DNA from: Grifola frondosa
Taxonomy: Eukaryota > Basidiomycota > Agaricomycetes > Polyporales > Grifolaceae
Reading direction: 5' to 3'
Assembly: GCA_001683735.1 (NCBI GenBank)
Contig: LUGG01000023.1
Coordinates: 372,001-436,000 of the forward strand
Length of the DNA: 64,000 nt
Part shown: one piece after another, positions 22,565-32,194 of the stretch
Position numbering within the stretch: position 1 is the stretch's first letter
Layout of the letters: every line of letters begins with the position of its first letter
Notes under the pieces: model-generated
Seen by the model: the letters and a program-made list of their open reading frames with translations, nothing else
Told to the model about the DNA's origin: nothing
Databases searched by the model: none
Translations under genes and position numbers: made by a program

Positions 22565-24096
22565 TCACTGTCCGTCATCCTTGGTGTATACCTTAATCCC
22601 AAGTTCTTTTAGTTCATCCACACCAACAACGCCCGTGTTCTTCAGCTTCAACCTCTGCAACCCACAGCCACGCTCTATGCGTGCTCGCGCACACAGAAGC
22701 AGCTCTTCTTTCAGCTCGGGTTCGAACGCTAAGCTCCGAAGATCGAGCGTGATCAACTGCGGGCATGAGAGTGTGGGGTTGCCCACAGTACCAGGAGCCG
22801 GGAGCCGGAGTGCAGCTACCAACGCCCGAATGTTTTTGAGTTTGACCCGCACCGTCCGCAAGCTCGGCATGAGAGTCAGAACAAGTGCCCACACAATGTA
22901 CGGGATGCTCTCTCGCTCCGTCACCACGAAAACCTCTACACTTGAAACGTCCAGCATAAAGGGCAAGGAAATGAAGAGCATGTTCGCGGGGTTTCATGCA
23001 TGTTAAGGCTGAGCGATGGGCGCTTGAGCGATACTACGTCACGATACATTTGCAAAAGTGTATTGGTTGCATTTATGTATCGGTACTTCAGCATGCGGTT
23101 CCCGCCGAGCCCGGGAAGCGCACCGTAATCCTCGGGAAGTACATTTTGGATGATGGAACCCCGGTAGGGATGCATTAGAACGCTTGCCTCTATTGTCGCA
23201 CTCACTGGGAGAGATAAATGATCGAGAATACAGCGTATAATGACACGGGGAGCCTCGAGAAGGATGAGGCGTCTAAGCTTGGGGAGGGGAACCTTCCGCG
23301 CACGGTGTGGCGCCACGAACAAGACAGGATCGAAATCCTGAGGAAACGGCCGGAACATGTGCAATGTTTCAAGCCCCGAACATTGACTAAGCACTTCCAT
23401 GAGTTGCTCGAGTGTCGGCGATGAAAACAACGGTTGGTGCACCAACTGAATGGTGCGCAGACAGGAATATGTGCATAACTGTGGCCACGACAGTGGCGCC
23501 AGCATATCAAGATCAGAAGCGTCTGTAGCACAGGGTGTTTCCCAAAAACAGCAGGAGGAAACACGGTAACATCTGTAGGGCCAGGCAGAATGGGAGAATC
23601 CACAAAGTGAGCAAGACCCAAATCTGCGAGGTTTGGAGCGGGGGACTGGAGTTTTGTTATCAGAGTTGACAGGTGCGGAGGGGGTAGTGTGGCACTAAAG
23701 CTATAGAAGCGATGAATGTGAGGGTATAACCATTTCGGCCAGCGCGAGGATTGAGTCCGCTGGTACGTCCTCATTAACGCCCACATATATTAAAGCATTT
23801 TGGGACCTCCGAAGAAATTCTGCAGCTCTATCAAGGTCGCCGATGGTAATTCGAGTCCAAAGATATGGGACGTCCAGTGCGATAGAGCGCCAGCGACGGC
23901 AAACATGACTGATGGTGGTGACATGGTGCGGTTCGCCCTTATTAGTCTTGGCCAGTGGGAGGAACATCTTTCGAAATAGTTCATATGGGAGACGGTTAAT
24001 GGGAGTAGTCAATTCCGGGTCCGGTCCCTCCAAGTTCAATGACATCCTATTGTAGAGTCGTTGGTAAATTAGCTTGACATTTATCACATCGCTCAC
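22565..24096 (-). CDS. F-box protein (fungal leucine-rich type), frame interrupted
   Basis: F-box proteins bind Skp1 and present substrates to SCF ubiquitin ligases; partner and target are unknown here. The N-terminal motif INRLPYELFRKMF ... HVCRRWRSIALDVPYLW is a clear F-box. It is followed by leucine-rich segments (LPPPHLSTLITKLQ, PTLEQLMEVLSQCSGLETLHMF, LMPSLRTVRVKL, CPQLITLDLRSLAF). Start is at 24096 or the second Met at 24045. Three single-base gaps (near 23729, 23510 and 22990) break the frame, each in a short A or G run on the plus strand, and each is repaired by one base. About 500 residues, similar in size to the intact F-box gene at 32195-33865. Its 5' flank was hit by the copia element. 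Confidence 0.75.
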
Positions 24097-24266
24097 ATTT
24101 CAGCGTCTGATTGAGCTTGTTAATCCTGAGCGTACCCACGCATGAGATGGTACCCAATACGCTAATATTAAATGGTTCGTATTAGAACATGGGTTGCAAC
24201 TTCGATGAGAGTTCTAATACCGAAATCTTCGTGAGAAACACAGAGAAAGCTAAGCCTCAGGTCTGC

Positions 24267-24271
24267 TCCTG
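24267..24271. repeat. Target site duplication, left copy
   Basis: TCCTG immediately before the left LTR, repeated at 29639-29643 immediately after the right LTR. Five bp is the usual length for Ty1/copia insertion. Confidence 0.9.
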
Positions 24272-24513
24272 TGTAAAAGCTGTACCCTAGTTAGACTCAG
24301 TCGTAGTGATAGAACGACTGTGTATTGCACCTGTACCCTAGTTAGACTACAGGTGTGTGTTATGAGTAGGTTACGCGTTACGGGGAAAAGAACAGTAACT
24401 CACCTCAGTCGTAGTGATAGAACGACTGAGGGAGAGTTGAGTAGGAAACGAGCCAATAGTAGTGGGTGTGACGAATCACGTGTGTGACCGTAACGGAGCG
24501 ATGGAATCTAACA
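24272..24513 (-). repeat. 3' LTR of copia element
   Basis: 242 bp, identical on reading to 29397-29638. Holds three short inverted repeats: two with CAGTCGT/ACGACTG arms, and one with CACCTGTA/TACAGGTG arms. Confidence 0.95.
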
Positions 24514-24525
24514 CTCCTCCTCAGC
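24514..24525 (-). other. Polypurine tract of copia element
   Basis: On the minus strand CTGAGGAGGAG runs directly into the 3' LTR, the expected position for plus-strand DNA priming. Confidence 0.7.
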
Positions 24526-24814
24526 GTGAAGAGAATGAGGGAACACGAAAGAAAACTGATCATGAAGGATACGTGAATAATAGGTAAAATGAGAGGTGCG
24601 AAAGAATGTAAGAAAAAATAAAATAGTGAAACTCCTCCTCGCCCATGCACTCCTCCTCGCATGGAGGCTCAGCGGATGCCCATAAAGCCACGGAAACGGA
24701 TGAAGGGTTGGGGAGTTAACGCTTTGGTGAAGATGTCGGCGACGTTGTCGTGGGTGTTCACGTAGGAGACCGCGACTTGCTGGGATTCGACTAGTTGTCG
24801 TATGTGGTGGTATT

Positions 24815-25387
24815 TCAGTCAATGTGTTTTACACGAGCGTGGAAGGATGGGTCTCCGGATAGGACGATGGCACCGGTGTTGTCACAGAGAAGTGGGGAAG
24901 GGGTTGGTTGTTCGAGTCCGACAGCTAGAAGGAGAGCCCGCAGCCAGATTATTTCCTTGGCCGCTTCGTCAACAGCGACGTATTCGGCTTCAGTGGAGGA
25001 AGTCGAGACAGTGGGTTGTTTGCGCGCGCTCCAAGAGACGATACCAGAACCCAGGGAAAAGCAGTAGCCACCGACGGAACGACGAGTGTCGACACACGTT
25101 GCCCAGTTGGAGTCAGAGAAGCCGACAAGTTGCGCGACACGAGGACCGCCGAGGTGTAGCCGGAGTTCGCGTGTGCCCTTTAGGTATCGAACGACGTGTT
25201 TCGCCGCATTCCAGTGGGCTTCGCCATAGCAGTCAAGGAACTGACTGAGGTGTTGGACTGCGTAGGAGATGTCGGGTCGCGAGCCAATGGCGATGTAATT
25301 GAGTGTTCCGACGAGGGTACGGTATGGCAGCTTGGCAGCGGCCGCTTTCCCGTCTTCAGTCTTGGGAGAGTGAAGCACGCGGGACAA
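24815..25387 (-). CDS. pol: Copia RT end and RNase H, separate frame
   Basis: Contains LPYRTLVGTLNYIA, RPDISYAV, the RNase H start GFSDSNWATCVDTRRSVGG and STEAEYVA, standard for Ty1/copia. The upstream polyprotein stops at 25402. One base missing from the GGG run near 25405 (plus strand) accounts for the break, so this was presumably part of the same polyprotein. Confidence 0.85.
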   Translation of the reverse strand: MSRVLHSPKTEDGKAAAAKLPYRTLVGTLNYIAIGSRPDISYAVQHLSQFLDCYGEAHWNAAKHVVRYLKGTRELRLHLGGPRVAQLVGFSDSNWATCVDTRRSVGGYCFSLGSGIVSWSARKQPTVSTSSTEAEYVAVDEAAKEIIWLRALLLAVGLEQPTPSPLLCDNTGAIVLSGDPSFHARVKHID

Positions 25388-25401
25388 GACGAGACCCGGT
25401 T

Positions 25402-27423
25402 CTAGGGAGTGGAAGCGGTGTGAGCGGAGGACATGTTGAATTGAGTGATGACTTTATCTATGAGAGCAGTTTGGGATAGGGCAATAGAGCGGTTGGTGCG
25501 GTCACGATCAATGGCGATGCCGACACAAAAGCGGGCGTCGCCAAGGTCGGAAATAGTCCAGACGCGGCGCAGGTCGGATTTGACGTCGGCCATGAGGGAA
25601 GAGCTGCTAGCAGTTAGAATAAAGTCGTCCACATGCACGCCGGCGAGGACGGTTCCCGCGTCGGTTACGCGGACGTAGACACAGTATTCACAGTCGACAC
25701 GAGTGAAGCCGAGAGTGGTCAGTTCTGCATGCATAGTGCGGTTCCAGGTGCGCCCGCCCTGCGGCATGCCGTAGAGACCCTTATGGAGTTGCCAGATCCA
25801 GTTTTCCTTGCCGGGTTCTTCGAAACCAGGGGGTTGTTGCATGAAGCAGACCTCGTCGTCGGGTAGGAGACTGTAAAGGTACGCAGTTTTGACGTCGATT
25901 TGGTGAATTTCCCAGTCCCGAGAAGCGGCGATGTGGAGGATAGCGCGGAAGGACTCCATGCGCATAGTGGGCGAGGTGGTGTGAGTATAGTCTTGGCCGA
26001 AGACGGCCTCGTACCCTTTACATACCCAGCGTGCCTTGAAACGCACGGGGCGACCGTTCTCGTCGTGTTTGAGACGGAAGACTGGCTTTCCGTGCATGAC
26101 TTTGCAGCCAGAGGGGACTTGATCGGGCGGTATGAGGGTGTAGACCCCCATAGATTTGATGGACGTGAATTCTTCTGTGAGTGCGGTCCGCCATTCGTCT
26201 GCGAAAGGGGAGTTCATGGCCTCGCGCATCGTTAGGGGGTCGCCGGAGTAGTCGTCATGGAGTTCAAGAGGGACAGATGCGGCGATGTGTGCGGCTTCGC
26301 GGCGTTGAGCGCGCTCCTGGCGGAGCCGTTCCCCGGAAGCGGAGGCGTCGCGAACAGCCTCTTGGACGGCGGAGAGCTTAAAGAGGCCATCTGCAGCAGC
26401 ACGTTTGTCAGTAGGTACGAGCGCACGTGTGGAACGACGTGGTGAAGAGATAGGTGGCACGGTCGGAGAAGGATGAGAAGGTATGGTAGGGGGAGGGATA
26501 GGTAAAGAATCAGTAGTGGAAAGAGGAACTGAAGGTAAGGGAGGTGAATCGGAGGTAGAAGAAGACGAGTTCAGGGTACAGTCTGGATAAAGGGATTTGG
26601 GTACGGATTCAAACGATTCCACGAAAACAACATGATAAGAGGAGATCACTTTGTGTGTAGGCTTGTGGTAGCATCGGTATGTCTTTGAATCGGGCCCGTA
26701 CCCGATCAGAGTACATTCGACGGAACGTTCGTAGATTTTAGGGTTGTGGCGGTTTTGAATGAGGACGAAGGCTTTGCAGCCGATTTCGCGCAAGTGTGAT
26801 AAGTCAGGTTTCGACCCGTAAAATGCCTCGTATGGAGTGCGTGAGTCTGGGAGAGAGCTAGTGGGAGTACGGATGGTCAGGTAGTTTGCTGTGAGGTAGA
26901 ATTCATCCCAGCGGTTGTCCGGCACTTCAGAGGCCAGCCGCATGGTGCGAGATTTCGACATTAGCGTACGATGAAGGCGTTCGACACGTCCGTTATGAGC
27001 GGAGGTGTACGCAGCAGTGCGGCGAATGGCTATGCCTTTGCGCGCGGCCCAGGAGAGAACTTCCGCGGTGACTAGTTCGCCGTTGTCGAACTGTAGTGCC
27101 TGAACGCATTCGCCTGTTTCGAGTTCACGAGCCTCAACCCAGTTTTGCACAATGGAAGCAGTTTTGTCTTTGGAAGCCATTGGTTGTGTCCAGGAACAAG
27201 ACGAAAAGTCATCAAGAAAATCTGTAGTGTACAAGTTGCCTGAGGCTGATTTCACAGGAGCGGGACCCGCAACATCCACATATACCAACGCAAGCCGCTT
27301 AGTCGCCCTCTGCCCCCTCCCGAACTTTCGGAACTGGTGTCCTGGTCTGTTTGCCAAGGATACATTGTTCACATTTGGGAGGGGACGAAGAGAGATCGAC
27401 GGGCATACCTGCGGCAGCAGCAC
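25402..27423 (-). CDS. pol: Copia integrase and reverse transcriptase
   Basis: About 670 codons. The integrase core shows VYVDVAGP, the LQFDNG segment and HNGRVERLHRTL; the Ser/Pro linker contains a PRRSTR-like stretch. RT has FKARWVCKGY, QIDVKTAYL, LHKGLYGMPQGGRTWN and the catalytic VHVDDF. It overlaps the end of the gag frame. The frame change lies at a five-base C run (plus strand, 27313-27317). Either a one-base assembly gap or true frameshifting could explain it; copia elements normally use a single frame. Confidence 0.9.
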   Translation of the reverse strand: MLLPQVCPSISLRPLPNVNNVSLANRPGHQFRKFGRGQRATKRLALVYVDVAGPAPVKSASGNLYTTDFLDDFSSCSWTQPMASKDKTASIVQNWVEARELETGECVQALQFDNGELVTAEVLSWAARKGIAIRRTAAYTSAHNGRVERLHRTLMSKSRTMRLASEVPDNRWDEFYLTANYLTIRTPTSSLPDSRTPYEAFYGSKPDLSHLREIGCKAFVLIQNRHNPKIYERSVECTLIGYGPDSKTYRCYHKPTHKVISSYHVVFVESFESVPKSLYPDCTLNSSSSTSDSPPLPSVPLSTTDSLPIPPPTIPSHPSPTVPPISSPRRSTRALVPTDKRAAADGLFKLSAVQEAVRDASASGERLRQERAQRREAAHIAASVPLELHDDYSGDPLTMREAMNSPFADEWRTALTEEFTSIKSMGVYTLIPPDQVPSGCKVMHGKPVFRLKHDENGRPVRFKARWVCKGYEAVFGQDYTHTTSPTMRMESFRAILHIAASRDWEIHQIDVKTAYLYSLLPDDEVCFMQQPPGFEEPGKENWIWQLHKGLYGMPQGGRTWNRTMHAELTTLGFTRVDCEYCVYVRVTDAGTVLAGVHVDDFILTASSSSLMADVKSDLRRVWTISDLGDARFCVGIAIDRDRTNRSIALSQTALIDKVITQFNMSSAHTASTP

Positions 27424-29257
27424 GGCGTGCTAGGTCGTAGACGGCGGGGTAGTTTGCATGCCCGAGGCGGCGGTGCCAGGTCTCCAAAGAGGGAAGACGC
27501 TGAGCGAGGTGAGCGCGGTGATTGATGGTTGGCGTAGGTCCGTCAAGACGATAGAGACCTCCGTTGCGGCGTGTGCCGGTAAACAGGATAGTCCCATTGC
27601 GACTGCGGACATTCACGCTGTCGTCAAGGAAGCAAACCTCAGGTTTGTCGGGGCCATCGCAGAGACAACCGACAGATAGAAGGCGCACAGACGCTTGGGG
27701 GACGTAGAGAACATTGTTGAGGGTGACCATGTTGCCGCGGCCCACGCGTAAGCGGACGGTGCCGATACCCAGCGCGTTGATGGAACTGCCATTGACACCA
27801 GCGATGCTCCTGGGTTTGATTGAGGTGAGGCTGCTGAAGTCGGAGCGCGCTGGGGAGATGTGGGTCGTAGCACCGGAGTCAATGATAAACGGCTCCGGGC
27901 TGACGATAGCGTGAAAAGCCGTCGTGCGCGTTGTCTCGATGAGTAAGTCCTCGGGGGGAATGGCGCGTTTGGCATCCTCGGTCCAGTCCACTTTGCATTC
28001 GAATGGGTCGGCAAGTGCAAGGTACATTTCGTATTGAGAGTCACCGTCAACAGATAAATCATGTAGCCACGCGGGAGGGGCCTCGAGAGCGAGGTTGACG
28101 TCTGCGGCGATCCCGGCGAACTCAGTTGTGGTCGTCGTTGAAGGGGTGGAAGTGCCAGAGGATGGCGTGGAAGTGGCAGATGAGTCCGTGAGGTAGTACG
28201 CTTTCCCAGTGGAGCTGTCGACGAGATAAGCACGACCTTGGGTGTCGCGTTGCGCCGTTTGCGTGGATTGCGAGGTGCTGTGGGAAGAGGTGCCTTTTGC
28301 GCGTTCACGGTTCTGGCGTTTCGCAGCGAGCACTTCGTCACGACGTCCGGCCATGCCGCCGCCCTCTTGCCAGCAGGTATCGGTGAGATGACCGTTGGAC
28401 TTGCAGTTAACGCAGAACTTCTTAGATAGAGATTTAGGCCCCCCTTTGGTCACGAGAGCGATGGCGTTCTGCTGAGCGGAAGAAGTAGGGTCGGAGGCGC
28501 GCTTGAATTCGAATTCAAGCTGGCTCTTGATCGACGTGGACGTGAAGGGTCGTTCGGGTGTGGATTGTGCTAGGGATTGACTAATGGAAGATTGGAGTGT
28601 GTCGAAAGAACCCGTCATCGCGTTCATGTAGATTAGGCAGCGAAAGTCGTCGCCAGTGGGGAGTTCTCGTGCGAGAAACTGGTCCAGAAGGACGTCGAGT
28701 TTAGCGACAGTGGTCGGAATGGCTGTAGCAGAAGGGAAACGAGTGGAGAGGAGTTCCCTGAGGACCAAGAGTTGACTATATGCGCCTTGGTTTTCGTGCC
28801 GCGTGCGGAGAGCTTGCCAGACGGTGCATGCGGTTTTGTACGGACGGATGAACTTCTGTTCCTCGAGGGAACATTTGAGTCGTATGAAACCGATGACGCT
28901 CTGGTCGTTTCCGAGCCAGTTGTCATAACTGTCGGGGTCGACGTCAGAAGGCGGACAGATAGACGTGCCGGTAACGTAGCCGTAGAGTCGCGCAAATTGG
29001 AGGTGAGACTCCATGGCTGTGCTCCACAGGACGTAGTTGTTGGCAGGTAGATCAAGAGTTGGAATCGCGGAGTTATTGAGGACGCCGCCAGAGATGGAAA
29101 TCGCTTGAACGGTGCGTGGTTTCGGTGGGGGACCTGTGTGGGTGCTAGAGGTGCCGTCAGGACCAGAAATTGAAGGGCCAGGGGCTCTTGGCGTGGTCTG
29201 AGGTGTGGAAGGCCCGGGTCCGCCGGAACCAGTGCGCGTGCGGGTGGTGGGAGCCAT
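27299..29257 (-). CDS. gag: Copia gag, protease and integrase zinc region
   Basis: Starts at ATG 29257. Gag region with ALRTRHENQGAY-type core, a CCHC zinc knuckle (CVNCKSNGHLTDTC), protease active site IIDSGATTHIS, the LLSVG region and the integrase His-Cys zinc site (WHRRLGH ... CEQCILGKQTR). The frame ends at 27299 just after the zinc site and overlaps the integrase frame. Confidence 0.9.
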   Translation of the reverse strand: MAPTTRTRTGSGGPGPSTPQTTPRAPGPSISGPDGTSSTHTGPPPKPRTVQAISISGGVLNNSAIPTLDLPANNYVLWSTAMESHLQFARLYGYVTGTSICPPSDVDPDSYDNWLGNDQSVIGFIRLKCSLEEQKFIRPYKTACTVWQALRTRHENQGAYSQLLVLRELLSTRFPSATAIPTTVAKLDVLLDQFLARELPTGDDFRCLIYMNAMTGSFDTLQSSISQSLAQSTPERPFTSTSIKSQLEFEFKRASDPTSSAQQNAIALVTKGGPKSLSKKFCVNCKSNGHLTDTCWQEGGGMAGRRDEVLAAKRQNRERAKGTSSHSTSQSTQTAQRDTQGRAYLVDSSTGKAYYLTDSSATSTPSSGTSTPSTTTTTEFAGIAADVNLALEAPPAWLHDLSVDGDSQYEMYLALADPFECKVDWTEDAKRAIPPEDLLIETTRTTAFHAIVSPEPFIIDSGATTHISPARSDFSSLTSIKPRSIAGVNGSSINALGIGTVRLRVGRGNMVTLNNVLYVPQASVRLLSVGCLCDGPDKPEVCFLDDSVNVRSRNGTILFTGTRRNGGLYRLDGPTPTINHRAHLAQRLPSLETWHRRLGHANYPAVYDLARRAAAAGMPVDLSSSPPKCEQCILGKQTRTPVPKVREGAEGD

Positions 29258-29378
29258 CTCGATGAGAGTGCGACGAAAGTTACAAGAAAAATAGCAACGA
29301 ATGGAGGTGCACGCGTTTGTGGGTGCCTCGAATCTATCGGAGTCGTCTAGGTACGCTACTTCTGCCTACGGGGGCTAG

Positions 29379-29396
29379 AAGACGGGGCTCATAACC
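29379..29396 (-). other. Primer binding site, tRNA anticodon-arm type
   Basis: Read on the plus strand the bases just before the 5' LTR edge are GGGGCTCATAACC. This resembles the anticodon stem-loop of eukaryotic initiator tRNA-Met (CAT anticodon). Copia of Drosophila primes from a half molecule of that tRNA, so this element probably does too (inference). Confidence 0.6.
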
Positions 29397-29638
29397 TGTA
29401 AAAGCTGTACCCTAGTTAGACTCAGTCGTAGTGATAGAACGACTGTGTATTGCACCTGTACCCTAGTTAGACTACAGGTGTGTGTTATGAGTAGGTTACG
29501 CGTTACGGGGAAAAGAACAGTAACTCACCTCAGTCGTAGTGATAGAACGACTGAGGGAGAGTTGAGTAGGAAACGAGCCAATAGTAGTGGGTGTGACGAA
29601 TCACGTGTGTGACCGTAACGGAGCGATGGAATCTAACA
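29397..29638 (-). repeat. 5' LTR of copia element
   Basis: 242 bp, matches the left LTR throughout, beginning TGTAAAAGC and ending TCTAACA on the plus strand. It carries the element's promoter on the minus strand. Confidence 0.95.
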
Positions 29639-29643
29639 TCCTG
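29639..29643. repeat. Target site duplication, right copy
   Basis: TCCTG, identical to 24267-24271. Confidence 0.9.
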
Positions 29644-30366
29644 GAGTCGCTTGCGCTTGAATATAAGAGGATCTTTTTGCGATGAACAGACAAACACAGA
29701 GTCGCGATTATGTTCCAAGCTGGAAAATGTTGCGAGGTGAGTGGAGTTGTTTCGCAACTGTTTTGTACGTACATTCGTCGGCAATGGCCGTGCACGTGAG
29801 AATTTCAGAAGAGATTTTGCACGCAATATGGAGTTATAGTTTAGTATATATACGTACAAGGTCGAATTGATACTGGGGATGATGTCCTTGTGCAAACTAC
29901 TCGTGTAGTGTATTGCCCTCCAAAGACATTTTTTTTTGTAAATTACCGTACTCGTAAATCGAGCGGGGGCCGATTGCGGAGATCTCGATCGATAGACCGT
30001 CTAAATTTAGCTGATCGGGGTTGCCCACAGGCGCACACATGACCGCGCTTCACTCTCTTGCCTGCTGGACGGCGAACACAGACAACTTCACGACGCCCAC
30101 GACGACAGCGACAACGTCAACGGACAACGTCGCTGAAGGTGACAGGGCGTGGAGCGTGCGCAGCACCGTGCACGCCGCTATTTTCGTTGCCAACCTCGTC
30201 GTGCGACCAAAAATCTAAACACACATCGATACCCTGAGAGCCTTCTCATGCTGGCGCTCGCCTCTGTTACCTTGCCTCCAACACATTCTTCCTTACCGCC
30301 ATCATCCCCCCTACAGCGCACGCCCATCCTCTCGGTGCTCATGTCCTGAACCCGCAACACACCCCA
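29644..30366. other. Intergenic, upstream of TM3
   Basis: No supported gene. Contains a T-run near 29930 and C-rich sequence directly before the TM3 start. The copia insertion lies about 730 bp upstream of that start. Confidence 0.5.
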
Positions 30367-31414
30367 ATGGCATTTCAAACTCTCTCTTCGAGTGCCACAG
30401 CTGAGACAGCCCTTCCCTCCACCACGTCCACGGATTCAGGTTCGGCCGGTAGCAGTCCGAGCAGCAATCCGTCGCCAAATTCCTCCCTTCCATTCAGCTT
30501 CCTCATCACCTTCATCGCCATCTTCCTGTTCTTCCTCGGCTGCGGACTGGGATCGCGTCGCGTCGCCCACGAGCTTCGCCGCAACTTTGGCATCGGCGTC
30601 CTTCCCGCGCAACCCTCTACCCCGGCATCTGGCTTGCCTCAGACTCGGCCTGTACTATGGGATGTCTATCCGGAGATAGTCGGTATAGACGTGAAACCAG
30701 AAGGCAAAGACGGAGCCGAGTACATGTGGGAGGAGCTACTCGTAAGTATCTTCGTCTCGGCGATACTCCGTTGTCAGCGTTTACGTCGTGCTTGTTCAGC
30801 CATTATCTACGACTAAGGTCCGCGCACCCCCAGAACCAACCGTGACTCCCGAGTGGTCCCCGCCGCCGCCAGACCCACTTCCTCCGCCACTTCATCCTCC
30901 ACCCGCTTCGCACAGTCTGGGATTTTTCCCGGCGCGCATCGGCGGCATGCGCGCGGTGCCTACGCCCTCCCTCGCGCGCCGCTCACCTGCCCGGCCTCCA
31001 CCATCCCGCCCTCCGCTAGCGGGTCCGAGGCGCTACGTTCCCGCCACCCTCCTTGCGCCACTCATTAACGCCGCCTCTGCATTTTTCACACACCAGGCGC
31101 CGCGGCAGGCAGAGAAACCGGAGCGAGAAGAGGAAGAGCGGCCAGTGCAGGCGCTACAGGTAGCGCTGCTGGTCGCGATGCCGTCGGCGGAGCGTGCGCG
31201 ATTGCGGAGGGCACGAGCGAAGCAGCGGGAGCACGCGGACGGGGCGGACATCGTCATGGAAGACAGGATACTGGACTCGGATTCGGGGATGGGTATCGGG
31301 GAGTATGTGCTCGGGATGGCGGAGGCGCCATGGAGCGGCGAGAGCCTGGATAATCAGGTGGAAAAGAAAGAGGAGGGTGACGGAGGCGGTCATGCAGGTT
31401 CCTCAACATCATGA
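30367..31414 (+). CDS. Single-pass membrane protein, TM family member 3 (long form)
   Basis: Two exons (30367-30741, 30800-31414) give 329 residues with no frame problem. A Ser/Thr-rich head of about 40 residues precedes the membrane segment (FLITFIAIFLFFLGCGLG) and SRR. The tail has TRPVLWD and MWEELL, then the phase-0 intron, then PLSTTK, so motif and intron position match TM1 and TM2 (PQMWD, WxRI, PLAL). The rest is a Pro-rich region, an Ala-rich stretch, and ALQVALLVAMPS ... GIGEYVLGMAEAPW, the counterpart of VLISMPS ... YAVGTA in the short members. It diverges more from TM1 and TM2 than they do from each other. Function unknown; no enzymatic motif. No ABC remnant lies upstream. Confidence 0.7.
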
Positions 31415-32194
31415 TGAGTGCCATTTACTATTAGGAAGCTTTCAACTTTTTATTTTGTTTCTGCTGCATTACGGACTAACCGACATACCATTTATGACTC
31501 TCATGCCAACATTAATGTTGTTGTATATATCTGGTGTAAGACTTATGTATTTGTGATACCCAGGTATCATTCAATTGTACACTGCTGTCTACTGGACGAT
31601 CAAGTCAAAAAGTTTTGCTCATCGCAATACAGGGCACCTCGCGCAGGCATGAAATTCATGTACCTATTTGAGGCTCGTGACACGGGAGACAGACTACTTA
31701 TGTTCTTGAGCCGATCCGGAGTACCGATCAACAATCGTCGGCCTTTGCCGACAATACTCGGATAGCCATTTTAGCACACGTGGGAACGTTGTCCGAAAGC
31801 GTGTATGTCAGCGTCGAAATGCGGCCAAAAAAAAACATATGTCGTGTTGCATATATGTGGAATATATGAAGTTAAATGATAAGCGTTGTCCTTGGGACAG
31901 CGTTGCGACGCCGAGCATGGTTTGTCCATCCGACAATATATTCGATCACTACCGAAGGAAACTTGTACTAGGAATCAAGGAACTGTAACAGAGCAAGACT
32001 ATAGCGTCGTCAGGCACCAACAGTACTTGGTCTCTAAACCGGAGCTGCGGGTACCTGCATCGTAGCCCGAGACCGAGATTCGGTGTAGTTCGGCTGTCTG
32101 TGCTGCGAATATTCTCTGAGGAGATAGATTGTCATATCAGCATGATGGCACAGCCAACACACGACGACGTACCTAAACAGTAGCCACAGCAGCA
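31415..32194. other. Intergenic, convergent gene ends
   Basis: AT-rich, with short frames only and an A-run near 31828. No feature supported. Confidence 0.5.

Larger units (their letters stand above)
24272..29638 (-). mobile_element. Ty1/copia LTR retrotransposon, 5367 bp, apparently young
   Basis: Bounded by two 242-bp LTRs that look identical base for base, with TG...CA ends and a TCCTG target duplication. Coding strand is minus. Domain order is gag, zinc knuckle, protease, integrase, reverse transcriptase, RNase H, the copia (not gypsy) order. A GAGGAGGAG polypurine tract precedes the 3' LTR, and a tRNA-complementary site follows the 5' LTR. Two single-base frame breaks split one polyprotein into three reading frames. 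Identical LTRs indicate recent insertion. It sits between an F-box gene and the TM3 gene. Confidence 0.95.

Noticed and set aside
19857..24096. Two adjacent pseudogenes (protoporphyrinogen oxidase and F-box)
   Set aside because: All six breaks are single missing bases in short runs, with conserved residues intact; HEM14 is essential, so assembly error is preferred.
27299..27423. Programmed frameshift between gag and integrase in the copia element
   Set aside because: Copia elements normally use one frame, and a one-base gap in a five-base run matches the error pattern in host genes. Not excluded, but not claimed.
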